Source of the DNA: Alistipes sp.
GTDB lineage: Bacteria; Bacteroidota; Bacteroidia; Bacteroidales; Rikenellaceae
DNA: 51,658 bases
Assembly: GCA_017410165.1 (NCBI GenBank)
Contig: JAFQRH010000005.1
Coordinates: forward strand, 1-51,658
Direction: 5' to 3'
How positions within the stretch are numbered: the first letter of the stretch is position 1; each line of letters opens with the position of its first letter. The notes beneath the pieces are model-generated. The model worked only from the letters and a program-made list of their open reading frames with translations. It did no database searches and was not told where the DNA came from. Of this stretch, positions 1-7,665 are shown one piece after another. Position numbers and translations under genes: made by a program.

Positions 1-359
1 CAGTCAAGAAATTGACTGCTTTCTTTGTAGTGGGATTGGCTGCTACTGCGCTCGCTTATGCTTGCTATGCTTAACGCTTTTCCACTCTGCTCGCCGCAGA
101 TACATATTTTCATTTGGGATTCGACCGGTCGCAGCAGGTTTGAGCAGAGCAAATGAGGTAGGTGCAATCGAAGATTGGCGGATTTGAGAGATTGATGGGC
201 GAAAATTTATTTTCGGCAACAGCAATTCTCTCAAATACGATACATTGCGAAGCAATCGCCTACCGAAATGCAGACAACTCTGCCACACCGCCACCGACAG
301 ACCGAATTTCCTATCCGCAAAAAAAGAAAAAGCAGTCAATTTTTTGACTGCTTTCTTTG
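1..359. repeat. Structured non-coding repeat beside tRNA-Glu
   Basis: No convincing gene is present. A 22-base direct repeat (12-33 and 344-365) bounds the stretch; it is the end of the tRNA-Glu terminator hairpin plus the last bases of the tRNA. Between the copies lie nested palindromes: 182-194 pairs with 223-236, and inside it 200-206 pairs with 209-215. A reading frame runs through on the minus strand but it also runs through the tRNA gene, so it is not coding. From memory, similar peptide strings are annotated as hypothetical proteins in Alistipes genomes, which would fit an interspersed repeat; this was not checked by search. Confidence 0.6.
319..353 (-). terminator. Rho-independent terminator of tRNA-Glu
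   Basis: On the minus strand an 8-10 bp hairpin (332-339 with 344-351, loop of four) is followed by a T-rich tract, immediately downstream of the tRNA-Glu 3' end. Confidence 0.8.
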
Positions 360-431
360 TAGTGGATAGGGGATTCGAACCCCTATGTCGTGCGTGAGAG
401 GCACGTATCCTAGCCCTTAGATGAATCCACC
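360..431 (-). tRNA. tRNA-Glu (anticodon CTC)
   Basis: The minus strand folds as a cloverleaf of 72 bases. The acceptor stem pairs GGTGGAT with ATCCACT, with one G-U pair at the end. The anticodon stem CGTGC/GCACG holds the loop CTCTCAC, giving anticodon CTC, and the T arm is AGGGG-TTCGAAT-CCCCT. The D-arm and anticodon region resemble known glutamate tRNAs. CCA is not encoded. A Bacteroidetes promoter lies about 20 bases upstream and a strong terminator follows directly, so it is a single-gene transcript. Confidence 0.92.
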
Positions 432-451
432 ATTGGTGCTTATTGCGAGTG

Positions 452-482
452 CAAAGATAGAGCAAAAAATCAATTCTGCAAA
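452..482 (-). promoter_or_regulatory. Promoter of tRNA-Glu
   Basis: Reading on the minus strand, TTTG (479-482) is followed after 19 bases by TATCTTTG (452-459), matching the Bacteroidetes sigma-ABfr consensus. The tRNA 5' end is about 20 bases downstream. Confidence 0.75.
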
Positions 483-564
483 AAAAAATGTAAAAAAACT
501 CACTTTTTTGTGAAAATGGGCAGAAAATCGCTCCTCGAAGCCATATTTCTGCCCACATTTTCGA

Positions 565-2148
565 TTATTTGCTCTCGCCGGCCGTCAGCTCTGCCATACG
601 TAGCAGTGTTACTACGGAGTCGTACGTGCAGTTAATCCAGTAGGTCGGCTTATAATTGAGGCGCAGACGCCACGTTGTAGGAATCTGACCCGTCTGGACA
701 TTCTGTACGACGGTAATATTGTCGATGAGTGCCTTGGCTTTGGCAAACATCAACTCGTCGCCCGTCAAAGCGTAGAGGTCGAGCATCGCGCCTGACACGT
801 TGCAGGTGCTGTTATCCACCGGCATTGCGTACTTATACTGCTCGAAGACGCAAGGGCAGGCATCGCGACACAGCCCGTTTTGGTCGCGTGGCTGGTCCCA
901 ATAGACGAATTGGTCTTCGCTGAAACGCACGAGTTCGTATGCGGTGGCAATCTCCTCGTCGGTTGCTCCGCGTTGTAGCAGGTAGCTGCCATACGGCGAT
1001 GCGGTGCAGTTGGTGAGGTTCTCGTATGGTTGCAGATTGAGGACTGTGACATCCTCGAATTGGCCTGTCATATCGAATCGCTTTAAGATATGCTCCTTCA
1101 TCCACTCCTCGCCACGACGGCGTGCCTCGGCATACTGTGGTGCGCCGTAGTCGCGCTCCAAACGCAACAGATAGCGCAACAGCGGTGCAAGCATTGCGCG
1201 CGAGTTGTTTACCGGCTCGCCCGTCACGAAGTCGAACTTGATATGCCACGAGCCATCCTCGTTTTGCAGGCGCAAATAGGTGTCGGCAATGCCGAGTGCG
1301 TGGCGCAGATACTGCTCGTCGCCCGTCGCATCGTACAGGTCGAGAAGTGCCTCACCTGCGGAGGCCGCCTCCATAGCCATCGTCTTGCCCTGATTCCAAT
1401 CGAAGCGCGACGCAACGAGGTTTTTGTAGTATGTCGGCGGGAAGTAGGCGAGTGGCTCTCCCTCCTTGCGGGATTGGTCGATAAGGAATTGTGCTGCGTT
1501 ACGTGCAATGGCGATTGCCTCGTCGCGATATTGTGGCAGGGTGCGTGCGAGCAGGGTCTCGACCTGAATCGTAGCACCGATAATTTTGCACGGATAGGTG
1601 TTGTGCGGATAGCTCATATCCGGCTCGGTAGCAGTGAGCCAATGCTGAATTTGGGGCATCGTATGCACGTAGAGCATACCTATTACCGCCGCATCGCGGT
1701 AACTGCGCACCGGAGCGTTGTATGGCGGGTGGAAACCGAAGTCGCGCAGGAAGGTGCGCTCGCCGGCTCGTCCGAGCGTGGTGCCGTCGGCGGCAATACC
1801 ATCGACCGTGAGCGTTACGTTGCTACCTTCGGGTATTGCGTTCCATACGGGCGCAAGTGATTCTTGTGGCGAGTCGGCGCGGAACGTCCAACGTCCATCC
1901 GCCTCGTCGGTTATGGTGTAGAGGTATGCGACAGCCCCCTCCACGCACTTAAAATCGAATGCCGGAGCGTACATAAACTTCTTCGAGAATCCGTTCCAAA
2001 ATGGACGTTGCGACTCGCCGCCGCCGGCGTGTACCGGTTCGAGATACTCCTTGGCTGCCGCCGCAGCAAGCGCATCGTAGTCGGGCGACGAAGGTGCGCA
2101 AGAGACCATCGCACAGCAGAGTGCGATGAGTATAAATGCCTGTTTCAT
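565..2148 (-). CDS. Lipoprotein with predicted alpha/alpha-barrel fold
   Basis: A 527-residue exported lipoprotein: a hydrophobic signal ends in a lipobox with Cys17, so it should be anchored in the envelope. The bulk (about residues 120-510) is built of repeated helical hairpins with phrases such as ALLDLYDATGDEQYLRHA and AMLDLYALTGDELMFAKA, typical of the alpha/alpha-toroid found in six-hairpin glycosidases, polysaccharide lyases and glucuronyl epimerases. Several Asp/Glu and Trp residues sit in the loops, but I cannot assign a catalytic pair. It starts nine bases after tatA and is the last gene of a minus-strand group with an oxidoreductase of sugar-derivative type, so a role in handling a carbohydrate is plausible. 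The precise family is not recognised. Confidence 0.75.
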   Translation of the reverse strand: MKQAFILIALCCAMVSCAPSSPDYDALAAAAAKEYLEPVHAGGGESQRPFWNGFSKKFMYAPAFDFKCVEGAVAYLYTITDEADGRWTFRADSPQESLAPVWNAIPEGSNVTLTVDGIAADGTTLGRAGERTFLRDFGFHPPYNAPVRSYRDAAVIGMLYVHTMPQIQHWLTATEPDMSYPHNTYPCKIIGATIQVETLLARTLPQYRDEAIAIARNAAQFLIDQSRKEGEPLAYFPPTYYKNLVASRFDWNQGKTMAMEAASAGEALLDLYDATGDEQYLRHALGIADTYLRLQNEDGSWHIKFDFVTGEPVNNSRAMLAPLLRYLLRLERDYGAPQYAEARRRGEEWMKEHILKRFDMTGQFEDVTVLNLQPYENLTNCTASPYGSYLLQRGATDEEIATAYELVRFSEDQFVYWDQPRDQNGLCRDACPCVFEQYKYAMPVDNSTCNVSGAMLDLYALTGDELMFAKAKALIDNITVVQNVQTGQIPTTWRLRLNYKPTYWINCTYDSVVTLLRMAELTAGESK

Positions 2149-2157
2149 TGCGTGTTG

Positions 2158-2358
2158 CTATTTTTCGTTGTCTTGCTCTTTTTTCTCGTCAGCCGGCTCA
2201 TCTTTGCCATCGACGCCCTCGCGGAACGAGCGAACACCCTTGCCGATGCCGCGCATCAATTCCGGAATCTTTTTGCCCCCGAAGAGCAGCAGTACGAGCA
2301 GTACTATAAGGATAATCTCTGTTGCGCCCAGATTTCCGAGCAATAGTAGTTTCATCAT
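2158..2358 (-). CDS. tatA: Sec-independent translocase subunit TatA
   Basis: A 66-residue protein with the TatA layout: a short N-terminal membrane helix (about residues 8-22), a hinge FGGKKIPEL, an amphipathic helix (RGIGKGVRSFREG) and a charged tail rich in Glu, Asp and Lys. TatA oligomers form the pore through which folded twin-arginine proteins cross the inner membrane. No tatC is in the window. It sits between an oxidoreductase with a Tat-like N-terminus and a lipoprotein, all on the minus strand; no promoter is visible in the 92 bases before it. A start one codon later (second Met) is equally possible. Confidence 0.9.
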   Translation of the reverse strand: MMKLLLLGNLGATEIILIVLLVLLLFGGKKIPELMRGIGKGVRSFREGVDGKDEPADEKKEQDNEK

Positions 2359-2450
2359 AATCGTTTCTCTTTTGTTTCGTTAATTTTTGTTTGCTTGTCG
2401 GCTGTGGCGTTCGATATCGCACAGCACATAACCCGACATCGCTCTGCGCA

Positions 2451-3881
2451 CTATCCGATTTTGACCTTCTTCATCGAGAGGCGGCTCTTCTCGGCCTTGA
2501 AACCGATAATGTGGCTCTCGATTGAGGCATCGATGGTGCTCGACAACTTCGAGGAGTCTTGCGTGGCAACCGCCTCCACAAAGTCGCGTGCCAAGGCGTG
2601 GTCGCCGCCACCGTGACCGGCGTGTTTGTACTCGCCCATCTCCTTGACGTCCTTGTGCCAAACCTTCTTCTTTGAGGTGCGGAACTCATAGAGTGTGAAC
2701 TGTTTACCATCGCCCTCGATAAAGCCGGTCGTACCCATAATGCGGGTGCGACGACCACCCCAAGGGGTGAAGGCATCCATCGTGAAACTTGCCGTCACAC
2801 CACCCTCGAAGAGCATCGTCGTAACGTAGTGGTCGGGTTGATTGTTGTCGCACTTATAGACGCAACGACCGAACTCCGTTGTGCGGATTTTCTCCATAAT
2901 TGCTGCCTCGTCTTTGCGGTCGGGCAGGTCGAATACGCCGAGGTGGCGTTTGCGACGAACGTAGATGTCGATAGCCGAATACGGGCAGGTCGCCTCGTGC
3001 GGACAGCCATCGGTGCATCGTGCCGGTGCGCCCTGCGGAGCATTCTCCGGACGGAAGTGCATCAGCGTACCCTCGGCCGAGATTTGCAGGCACTTTCGAT
3101 CGACAATCCAACGGATAATATCGAGGTCGTGGCACGATTTGGCGAGGATAATCGGTGTGGTCTTCTCCGAGTCGCGCCACTTTCCGCGCACGTACGAGTG
3201 CGCCATATGTGCATATTGTATCGGCTCCATATGCTGGATGCTGACCAAGTCGCCAATCATACCCGACTTGACCGCCTCGCGCAGGGCGATAAAGTATGGT
3301 GCGTAGCGCAAAACGTGGCAGATGGCAACGATGCGGTTGTACTTCTTGGCTTGTGCCAAAATCGCCTTACACTCCTTCTCGGTCTGTGCCGCCGGCTTTT
3401 CGAGCAGCACGTCGTAACCCATTTCGAGTGCCTTCATACACGGCTCGAAGTGGAGGTTGTCAGGCGTTGCGATGATGACAGCATCGGCGAACTTCTCGCG
3501 TTTGAATACATCGTGAAAATCGCCAAAACAGTTTTCGGCAGGGATGTTGTGTGCCTTGCGCGTACGGCTTTTGCGGAAGGCGTTGGTGTCCGACACACCG
3601 ACAATCTTCATCGTCTCCGGAAATTGACTTGCATACTTGCCATAGGTCGTACCGCGACTGCCGGCACCGATGATGATGGCGGTAATCGGACGGTCGGTTT
3701 GCGCTTTCAGCGGGCGTACCGGAAAATCGAGATCGGGATGTGTGCGATTTGGTTTGCGTGCCGGAGTGGCAGGAGCTGCCGCTTCGCCCGGCTCTTGCGT
3801 CATAGCATTGACATCTACGCCGATGAGCGATGCTCCGACGGTGAGCATACCGAGTCGTTTGAGGAACTCTTTTCTGTTCAT
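2451..3881 (-). CDS. Gfo/Idh/MocA family oxidoreductase, probably exported
   Basis: A 476-residue NAD(P)-dependent oxidoreductase. The N-terminus MNRKEFLKRLGML with a hydrophobic stretch resembles a Tat signal but has RK where RR is usual. The Rossmann fold starts near residue 66 (IIIGAGSRGTTYG), followed by IIATPDNLH and the family motif LEKPAA. A Cys-rich segment CTDGCPHEATCPYSA, seen in a subgroup of the family, lies in the second half. Such enzymes oxidise, epimerise or hydrolyse sugars and cyclitols; the substrate cannot be read here. It leads a minus-strand group with tatA and an alpha/alpha-barrel lipoprotein. Confidence 0.85.
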   Translation of the reverse strand: MNRKEFLKRLGMLTVGASLIGVDVNAMTQEPGEAAAPATPARKPNRTHPDLDFPVRPLKAQTDRPITAIIIGAGSRGTTYGKYASQFPETMKIVGVSDTNAFRKSRTRKAHNIPAENCFGDFHDVFKREKFADAVIIATPDNLHFEPCMKALEMGYDVLLEKPAAQTEKECKAILAQAKKYNRIVAICHVLRYAPYFIALREAVKSGMIGDLVSIQHMEPIQYAHMAHSYVRGKWRDSEKTTPIILAKSCHDLDIIRWIVDRKCLQISAEGTLMHFRPENAPQGAPARCTDGCPHEATCPYSAIDIYVRRKRHLGVFDLPDRKDEAAIMEKIRTTEFGRCVYKCDNNQPDHYVTTMLFEGGVTASFTMDAFTPWGGRRTRIMGTTGFIEGDGKQFTLYEFRTSKKKVWHKDVKEMGEYKHAGHGGGDHALARDFVEAVATQDSSKLSSTIDASIESHIIGFKAEKSRLSMKKVKIG

Positions 3882-3918
3882 ATTTCGAGTTTTAGGTTTG
3901 TTTTTGCGTCAGTTTCCA

Positions 3919-3951
3919 CAAAAATAGTAAAAAAATATGAAAATCTCTCAA
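3919..3951 (-). promoter_or_regulatory. Promoter of the oxidoreductase-tatA-lipoprotein group
   Basis: On the minus strand TTG (3949-3951) and TATTTTTG (3919-3926) are separated by 22 bases, about 40 bases before the start codon. Confidence 0.6.
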
Positions 3952-4089
3952 TATTTTATATGCACGAAAAATAAATTCGGCAAATCGCTTGCCTGGTGCC
4001 GTTGTTTTGGTCGGTACGGGTTGGGTGGGGGGAGTGCGTTGTAAATCTCCGAACGAGAGCGTGCAAAAGTAAAACTTCCTTAATATATA

Positions 4090-4120
4090 TTGTATATAAT
4101 AGTGCAATTTTGTATCTTTG
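4090..4120 (+). promoter_or_regulatory. Promoter of uppP operon
   Basis: TTG at 4090-4092 and TATCTTTG at 4113-4120 with a 20-base spacer match the Bacteroidetes consensus. The uppP start is 30 bases downstream, preceded by a purine-rich GGAGAAAGGGG. Confidence 0.8.
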
Positions 4121-4150
4121 CGGCGATTTTTTTGGAGAAAGGGGTAAATT

Positions 4151-4939
4151 ATGGATACCATACAAGCAATTATATTGGGTATAATTCAGGGACTTACCGA
4201 GTTTCTGCCCGTGTCGAGCAGCGGCCATCTGCAACTTGCAAACGCACTGCTCGGAACCTCGCTCGACCCGGAGTCGGACCTGACATTCAGTTTGACGCTG
4301 CACGCGGCAACCGTGCTCAGTACGATTGTGGTCTTGTGGCGTGAGATTTGGCGACTGCTGCGCGGTCTCTTCTCGAAGCACTTCAACGAGGAGCAGGCAT
4401 ACGTGCTGAAAATCGTCGTGTCGATGATTCCGATCGGCATCGTGGGTATCTTCTTTATGGACTATGTCGAGCAGGCCTTCTCGTCGTTGCTCGTCGTCGG
4501 TGTGATGTTGCTCGTAACGGCTACATTGCTTACGTTTGCATACTATGCCCGTCCGCGCGAGAAGAGCGCGATTTCGTATCGCGACGCCTTCATTATCGGA
4601 CTCTCGCAGGCGGTGGCCGTCTTGCCCGGTCTGTCGCGTTCGGGTACGACTATCGCTACGGGTCTGTTGCTCGGCAATCGAAAGGATGTCGTGGCGCAGT
4701 TCTCGTTCCTGATGGTGTTGCCTCCGATTCTGGGTAACGCTCTGCTCGATGTGGTGAAGGGCGATTTCGGCGGTGGCGTGGAGTTGTTGCCGTTGGTGGC
4801 CGGCTTCGTGGCGGCATTCGTTACGGGTTGCCTTGCCTGCCGTTTTATGTTGGAGATTGTGCGACGCGGAAAACTCATCTGGTTTGCCGCCTATTGTGCA
4901 GTGGTCGGCATAGTCGCTACCGTATCCTATTTCGTATAA
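4151..4939 (+). CDS. uppP: Undecaprenyl-diphosphatase UppP (BacA)
   Basis: A 262-residue integral membrane phosphatase that converts undecaprenyl diphosphate to the monophosphate, recycling the lipid carrier for peptidoglycan and surface polysaccharide synthesis; overproduction gives bacitracin resistance. Both signature motifs are present: [10 protein letters not shown] at residues 17-26 (the acidic and Ser/His active-site segment) and [14 protein letters not shown] near residue 158. The length is normal and about eight membrane helices can be traced. It heads a plus-strand run with truB 14 bases downstream and queA after that, an order I recall as common in Bacteroidales. Confidence 0.95.
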   Translation: MDTIQAIILGIIQGLTEFLPVSSSGHLQLANALLGTSLDPESDLTFSLTLHAATVLSTIVVLWREIWRLLRGLFSKHFNEEQAYVLKIVVSMIPIGIVGIFFMDYVEQAFSSLLVVGVMLLVTATLLTFAYYARPREKSAISYRDAFIIGLSQAVAVLPGLSRSGTTIATGLLLGNRKDVVAQFSFLMVLPPILGNALLDVVKGDFGGGVELLPLVAGFVAAFVTGCLACRFMLEIVRRGKLIWFAAYCAVVGIVATVSYFV

Positions 4940-4953
4940 CAGCGTAGCAAAAG

Positions 4954-5676
4954 ATGGAAATCAAAGATATAAATCTGGTCGAAAATCTGGTCGAGGAGGG
5001 CTACGTTGCCCTTATCGACAAACCGTACGAGTGGACCTCGACGGATGTGGTGCGAAAGGTGAAATTCCGCCTCAATCGCAAGGGCTACAAGAAGATTAAG
5101 GTCGGCCACGCCGGTACGCTCGACCCGCTGGCTACGGGCGTATTGCTGGTATGTATCGGTCGCGCGACGAAGCGCGTTGATGAGTTGCAGGCCGAGCGCA
5201 AGGAGTATGTTGCCGAGTTGATGCTCGGTGCAACCACTCCGAGTTTCGATATGGAGCATCCGGTCGATCGAACCTATCCGACCGACCACATCACGCGCGA
5301 AAAGGTCGAGGCGGCGTTGCTCTCGCTCACGGGCGAACGCTTGCAGGCACCGCCCATCTACTCGGCGAAGAAGGTCGAGGGCGTGCGTGCCTACGAGTTT
5401 GCACGTGCCGGCGAGGATGTCGCTCTGCGCAAGGCGTTAATCAATATCTACTCCATTACGTTGGAGGAGTATGCAATGCCGAGCATTCGTATTCGTGTCG
5501 AGTGCAGCAAGGGAACATATATTCGCTCGCTTGCGCAGGAGATTGGCGAGGCACTTGACAGCGGAGCGTACCTCACGTCGTTGCGCCGCACGAAGAGTGG
5601 CGACTATAATGTCGAGAATGCGGTGCAGTTGGACGATTTTCTGAAAAAACTCGACGAGTGTGAAACAAAACTCTGA
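4954..5676 (+). CDS. truB: tRNA pseudouridine-55 synthase TruB
   Basis: A 240-residue TruB that isomerises U55 in the T loop of tRNAs. The catalytic aspartate is Asp57 in GHAGTLDPLATGVLLV, and the N-terminal phrase IDKPYEWTSTDVVRKV is typical. The basic segment LNRKGYKKIKVG before the catalytic loop is the family's usual tRNA-contacting part. It lacks the extra C-terminal PUA domain found in E. coli TruB, as is common in this phylum. It probably shares a transcript with uppP (14-base gap). Confidence 0.95.
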   Translation: MEIKDINLVENLVEEGYVALIDKPYEWTSTDVVRKVKFRLNRKGYKKIKVGHAGTLDPLATGVLLVCIGRATKRVDELQAERKEYVAELMLGATTPSFDMEHPVDRTYPTDHITREKVEAALLSLTGERLQAPPIYSAKKVEGVRAYEFARAGEDVALRKALINIYSITLEEYAMPSIRIRVECSKGTYIRSLAQEIGEALDSGAYLTSLRRTKSGDYNVENAVQLDDFLKKLDECETKL

Positions 5677-5750
5677 TTTTTTCGTAATAATTAAGGTTAC
5701 ACTTTTTTTGTAAAGTGGCCATTGGAAGCAACGAAATTACAACAAACAAT

Positions 5751-6800
5751 ATGAAGTTATCACAGTACGGATTCGAATTCTCGCCCGAACTTATAGCCAA
5801 GTATCCGGCGACCCACCGAGATGATGCGCGTATGATTGTCGTGCATCGCGACACAAAGACCATCGAACATCGCACGTTCAAGGATATTTTGGACTATTTC
5901 GATGAGAGCGACCGCTTCGTGTTCAACGATACGAAGGTCTTTCCGGCCCGCCTCTATGGTAACAAAGAGAAGACGGGTGCCGAAATCGAGATTTTTCTGT
6001 TGCGCGAGCTCAATCGTGAGTTGCGTTTGTGGGACGTGCTGGTCGATCCGGCGCGTAAAATCCGTATCGGCAACAAACTCTACTTCGGTGAGGATGATAT
6101 TCTGGGTGCCGAGGTTATCGACAATACCACCTCGCGTGGCCGTACGTTGCGCTTCCTGTTCGATGGCTCGTACGACGAGTTCAAGCAGACGCTCTTCCGC
6201 CTTGGCGAGACTCCGCTGCCTCGTTGGGTGCGTCAGCAGGTCGAGCCGGAGGATGCCGAGCGTTATCAGACCATATTCGCCGAGAAGGAGGGTGCAGTAG
6301 TGGCTCCGACGGCGGGTATGCACTTCTCGAAACACCTGCTCAAACGTATGGATATTAAGGGTGTCGAGCGTTCGTTCGTGACGCTGCACGCCGGTTTGGG
6401 CAACTTCCGCACGGTGGATGTCGAGGATCTCTCGAAGCATAAACTCGATTCGGAGCAGTACTTCGTCTCGGAGCAGACCGCCGAGGAGGTAAACTCGACC
6501 AAGCGCGACGGTCATAAGATTGTTGCCATCGGTACGACGGTGATGCGTACGCTCGAAACGGTTGTCTCGACGCACGGAATGATTAAGCCGCATAACGGCT
6601 GGACCAACAAATTTATCTTTGCACCGTACGACTTCACGGTTGCCGATGCAATGGTGTCGAATCTTCATCTGCCTGAATCGACGCAACTTATGATGGTTGC
6701 CGCATTTGGTGGTTACGACCTGATTATGGAGGCGTACAAGCAGGCGATTGCCGAGGGCTACCGCTTTGGAACCTATGGCGATGCAATGCTGATTTTGTAG
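5751..6800 (+). CDS. queA: S-adenosylmethionine:tRNA ribosyltransferase-isomerase QueA
   Basis: A 349-residue QueA, which transfers and rearranges the ribosyl group of SAM onto preQ1-modified tRNA to make epoxyqueuosine. The phrases [39 protein letters not shown] and [11 protein letters not shown] are characteristic. The ATG at 5751 gives the expected N-terminus ([16 protein letters not shown]); an earlier in-frame start at 5715 would add residues without family support. It follows truB by 74 bases. Both enzymes modify tRNA. Confidence 0.94.
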   Translation: MKLSQYGFEFSPELIAKYPATHRDDARMIVVHRDTKTIEHRTFKDILDYFDESDRFVFNDTKVFPARLYGNKEKTGAEIEIFLLRELNRELRLWDVLVDPARKIRIGNKLYFGEDDILGAEVIDNTTSRGRTLRFLFDGSYDEFKQTLFRLGETPLPRWVRQQVEPEDAERYQTIFAEKEGAVVAPTAGMHFSKHLLKRMDIKGVERSFVTLHAGLGNFRTVDVEDLSKHKLDSEQYFVSEQTAEEVNSTKRDGHKIVAIGTTVMRTLETVVSTHGMIKPHNGWTNKFIFAPYDFTVADAMVSNLHLPESTQLMMVAAFGGYDLIMEAYKQAIAEGYRFGTYGDAMLIL

Positions 6801-6823
6801 GCGGTTTTTTCGGAAATTTTTAG

Positions 6824-6831
6824 TATCTTTG
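6824..6831 (+). promoter_or_regulatory. Promoter -7 box before the starch-synthase-like gene
   Basis: TATCTTTG lies 25 bases before the ATG at 6856. The best upstream element, TTTG at 6794-6797, is slightly farther away than usual (26 bases). Confidence 0.6.
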
Positions 6832-6855
6832 CAAAATAAACAAAATAAGGCAGCG

Positions 6856-7665
6856 ATGGCAAAACACAAAATTCTCTACATCTGTCAGGAGATAACACCT
6901 TACCTTCCGGAGAGCGAGGAGTCTTTATTGTGCCGACAACTCTCGCAGGCAATGCAGGAGCAGGGTAACGAGATTCGTACCTTTATGCCGCGTTACGGCT
7001 GTATCAACGAGCGACGCAATCAGCTCCACGAGGTGATTCGCCTCTCGGGTATGAACCTTATCATAGACGATAACGACCATCAGTTGATTATCAAGGTTGC
7101 GTCGATTCCGGCAGCCCGTATCCAGATATATTTCATCGACAACGACGACTTCTTCTCGCGCAAGGCGGTGCTGACCGATGCCGAGGGTGTGGAGTTCGCC
7201 GATAACGACGAGCGTATGGTCTTCTTCGCACGTGGTGTGTTGGAGACGGTCAAGAAGTTGCGCTGGACGCCGGATGTGGTGCATTGCCACGGTTGGTTCT
7301 CGTCGATTGCTCCGATATATCTGCGCAAAGTCTTCGATGACGATCCGATTTTCCACGACGTGAAGATTGTCACGTCGCTCTACGACGACCGTTACACGAC
7401 GCCGTTGCAGCCGTCGTTGCGCGAGAAGATTGAGAGCGAGGGTGTCAAGGATGAAAATTTGTCGATTTTGGATAATCCTTCATACGAAAACCTCTATCGC
7501 TACGTTATGACACATATCGACGGAGTGATTGCCGGCTCGGCTGCGGTTGATTCCGCACTGCTCGACGAGGCGCGTGCCGCAGGAAAGCACGTTCTCGAAT
7601 ACCAATCGCCCGACGAGGAGGGATTTTATGAAAATTACAATCGTTTCTATGATGAACTTTTTTAA
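6856..7665 (+). CDS. Starch-synthase catalytic N-domain protein (short GT5-like)
   Basis: A 269-residue protein equivalent to the N-terminal Rossmann domain of glycogen/starch synthases (GT5). It starts KILYICQEITPYLPESE and contains DVVHCHGWFSSIAPIYLR, the family's conserved HCHDW-like site with Gly for Asp. The C-terminal nucleotide-sugar domain is missing, and it ends soon after VIAGSAAVD. Such short forms are, to my knowledge, conserved in Bacteroidetes next to DUF4270 genes, so this is a family trait rather than a truncation. Without the second domain, ADP-glucose transfer is doubtful. The stop overlaps the next gene by 38 bases. The ATG at 6856 was chosen because the promoter covers the earlier TTG start. 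Confidence 0.82.
   Translation: MAKHKILYICQEITPYLPESEESLLCRQLSQAMQEQGNEIRTFMPRYGCINERRNQLHEVIRLSGMNLIIDDNDHQLIIKVASIPAARIQIYFIDNDDFFSRKAVLTDAEGVEFADNDERMVFFARGVLETVKKLRWTPDVVHCHGWFSSIAPIYLRKVFDDDPIFHDVKIVTSLYDDRYTTPLQPSLREKIESEGVKDENLSILDNPSYENLYRYVMTHIDGVIAGSAAVDSALLDEARAAGKHVLEYQSPDEEGFYENYNRFYDELF

Noticed and set aside
33..110. A second tRNA at the window start
   Set aside because: Only the last few bases of tRNA-Glu are repeated; there is no T arm, anticodon arm or D arm in the following sequence.
43..558. A 171-residue minus-strand frame
   Set aside because: It runs straight through the tRNA-Glu gene and its terminator and promoter, and has no domain-like composition.
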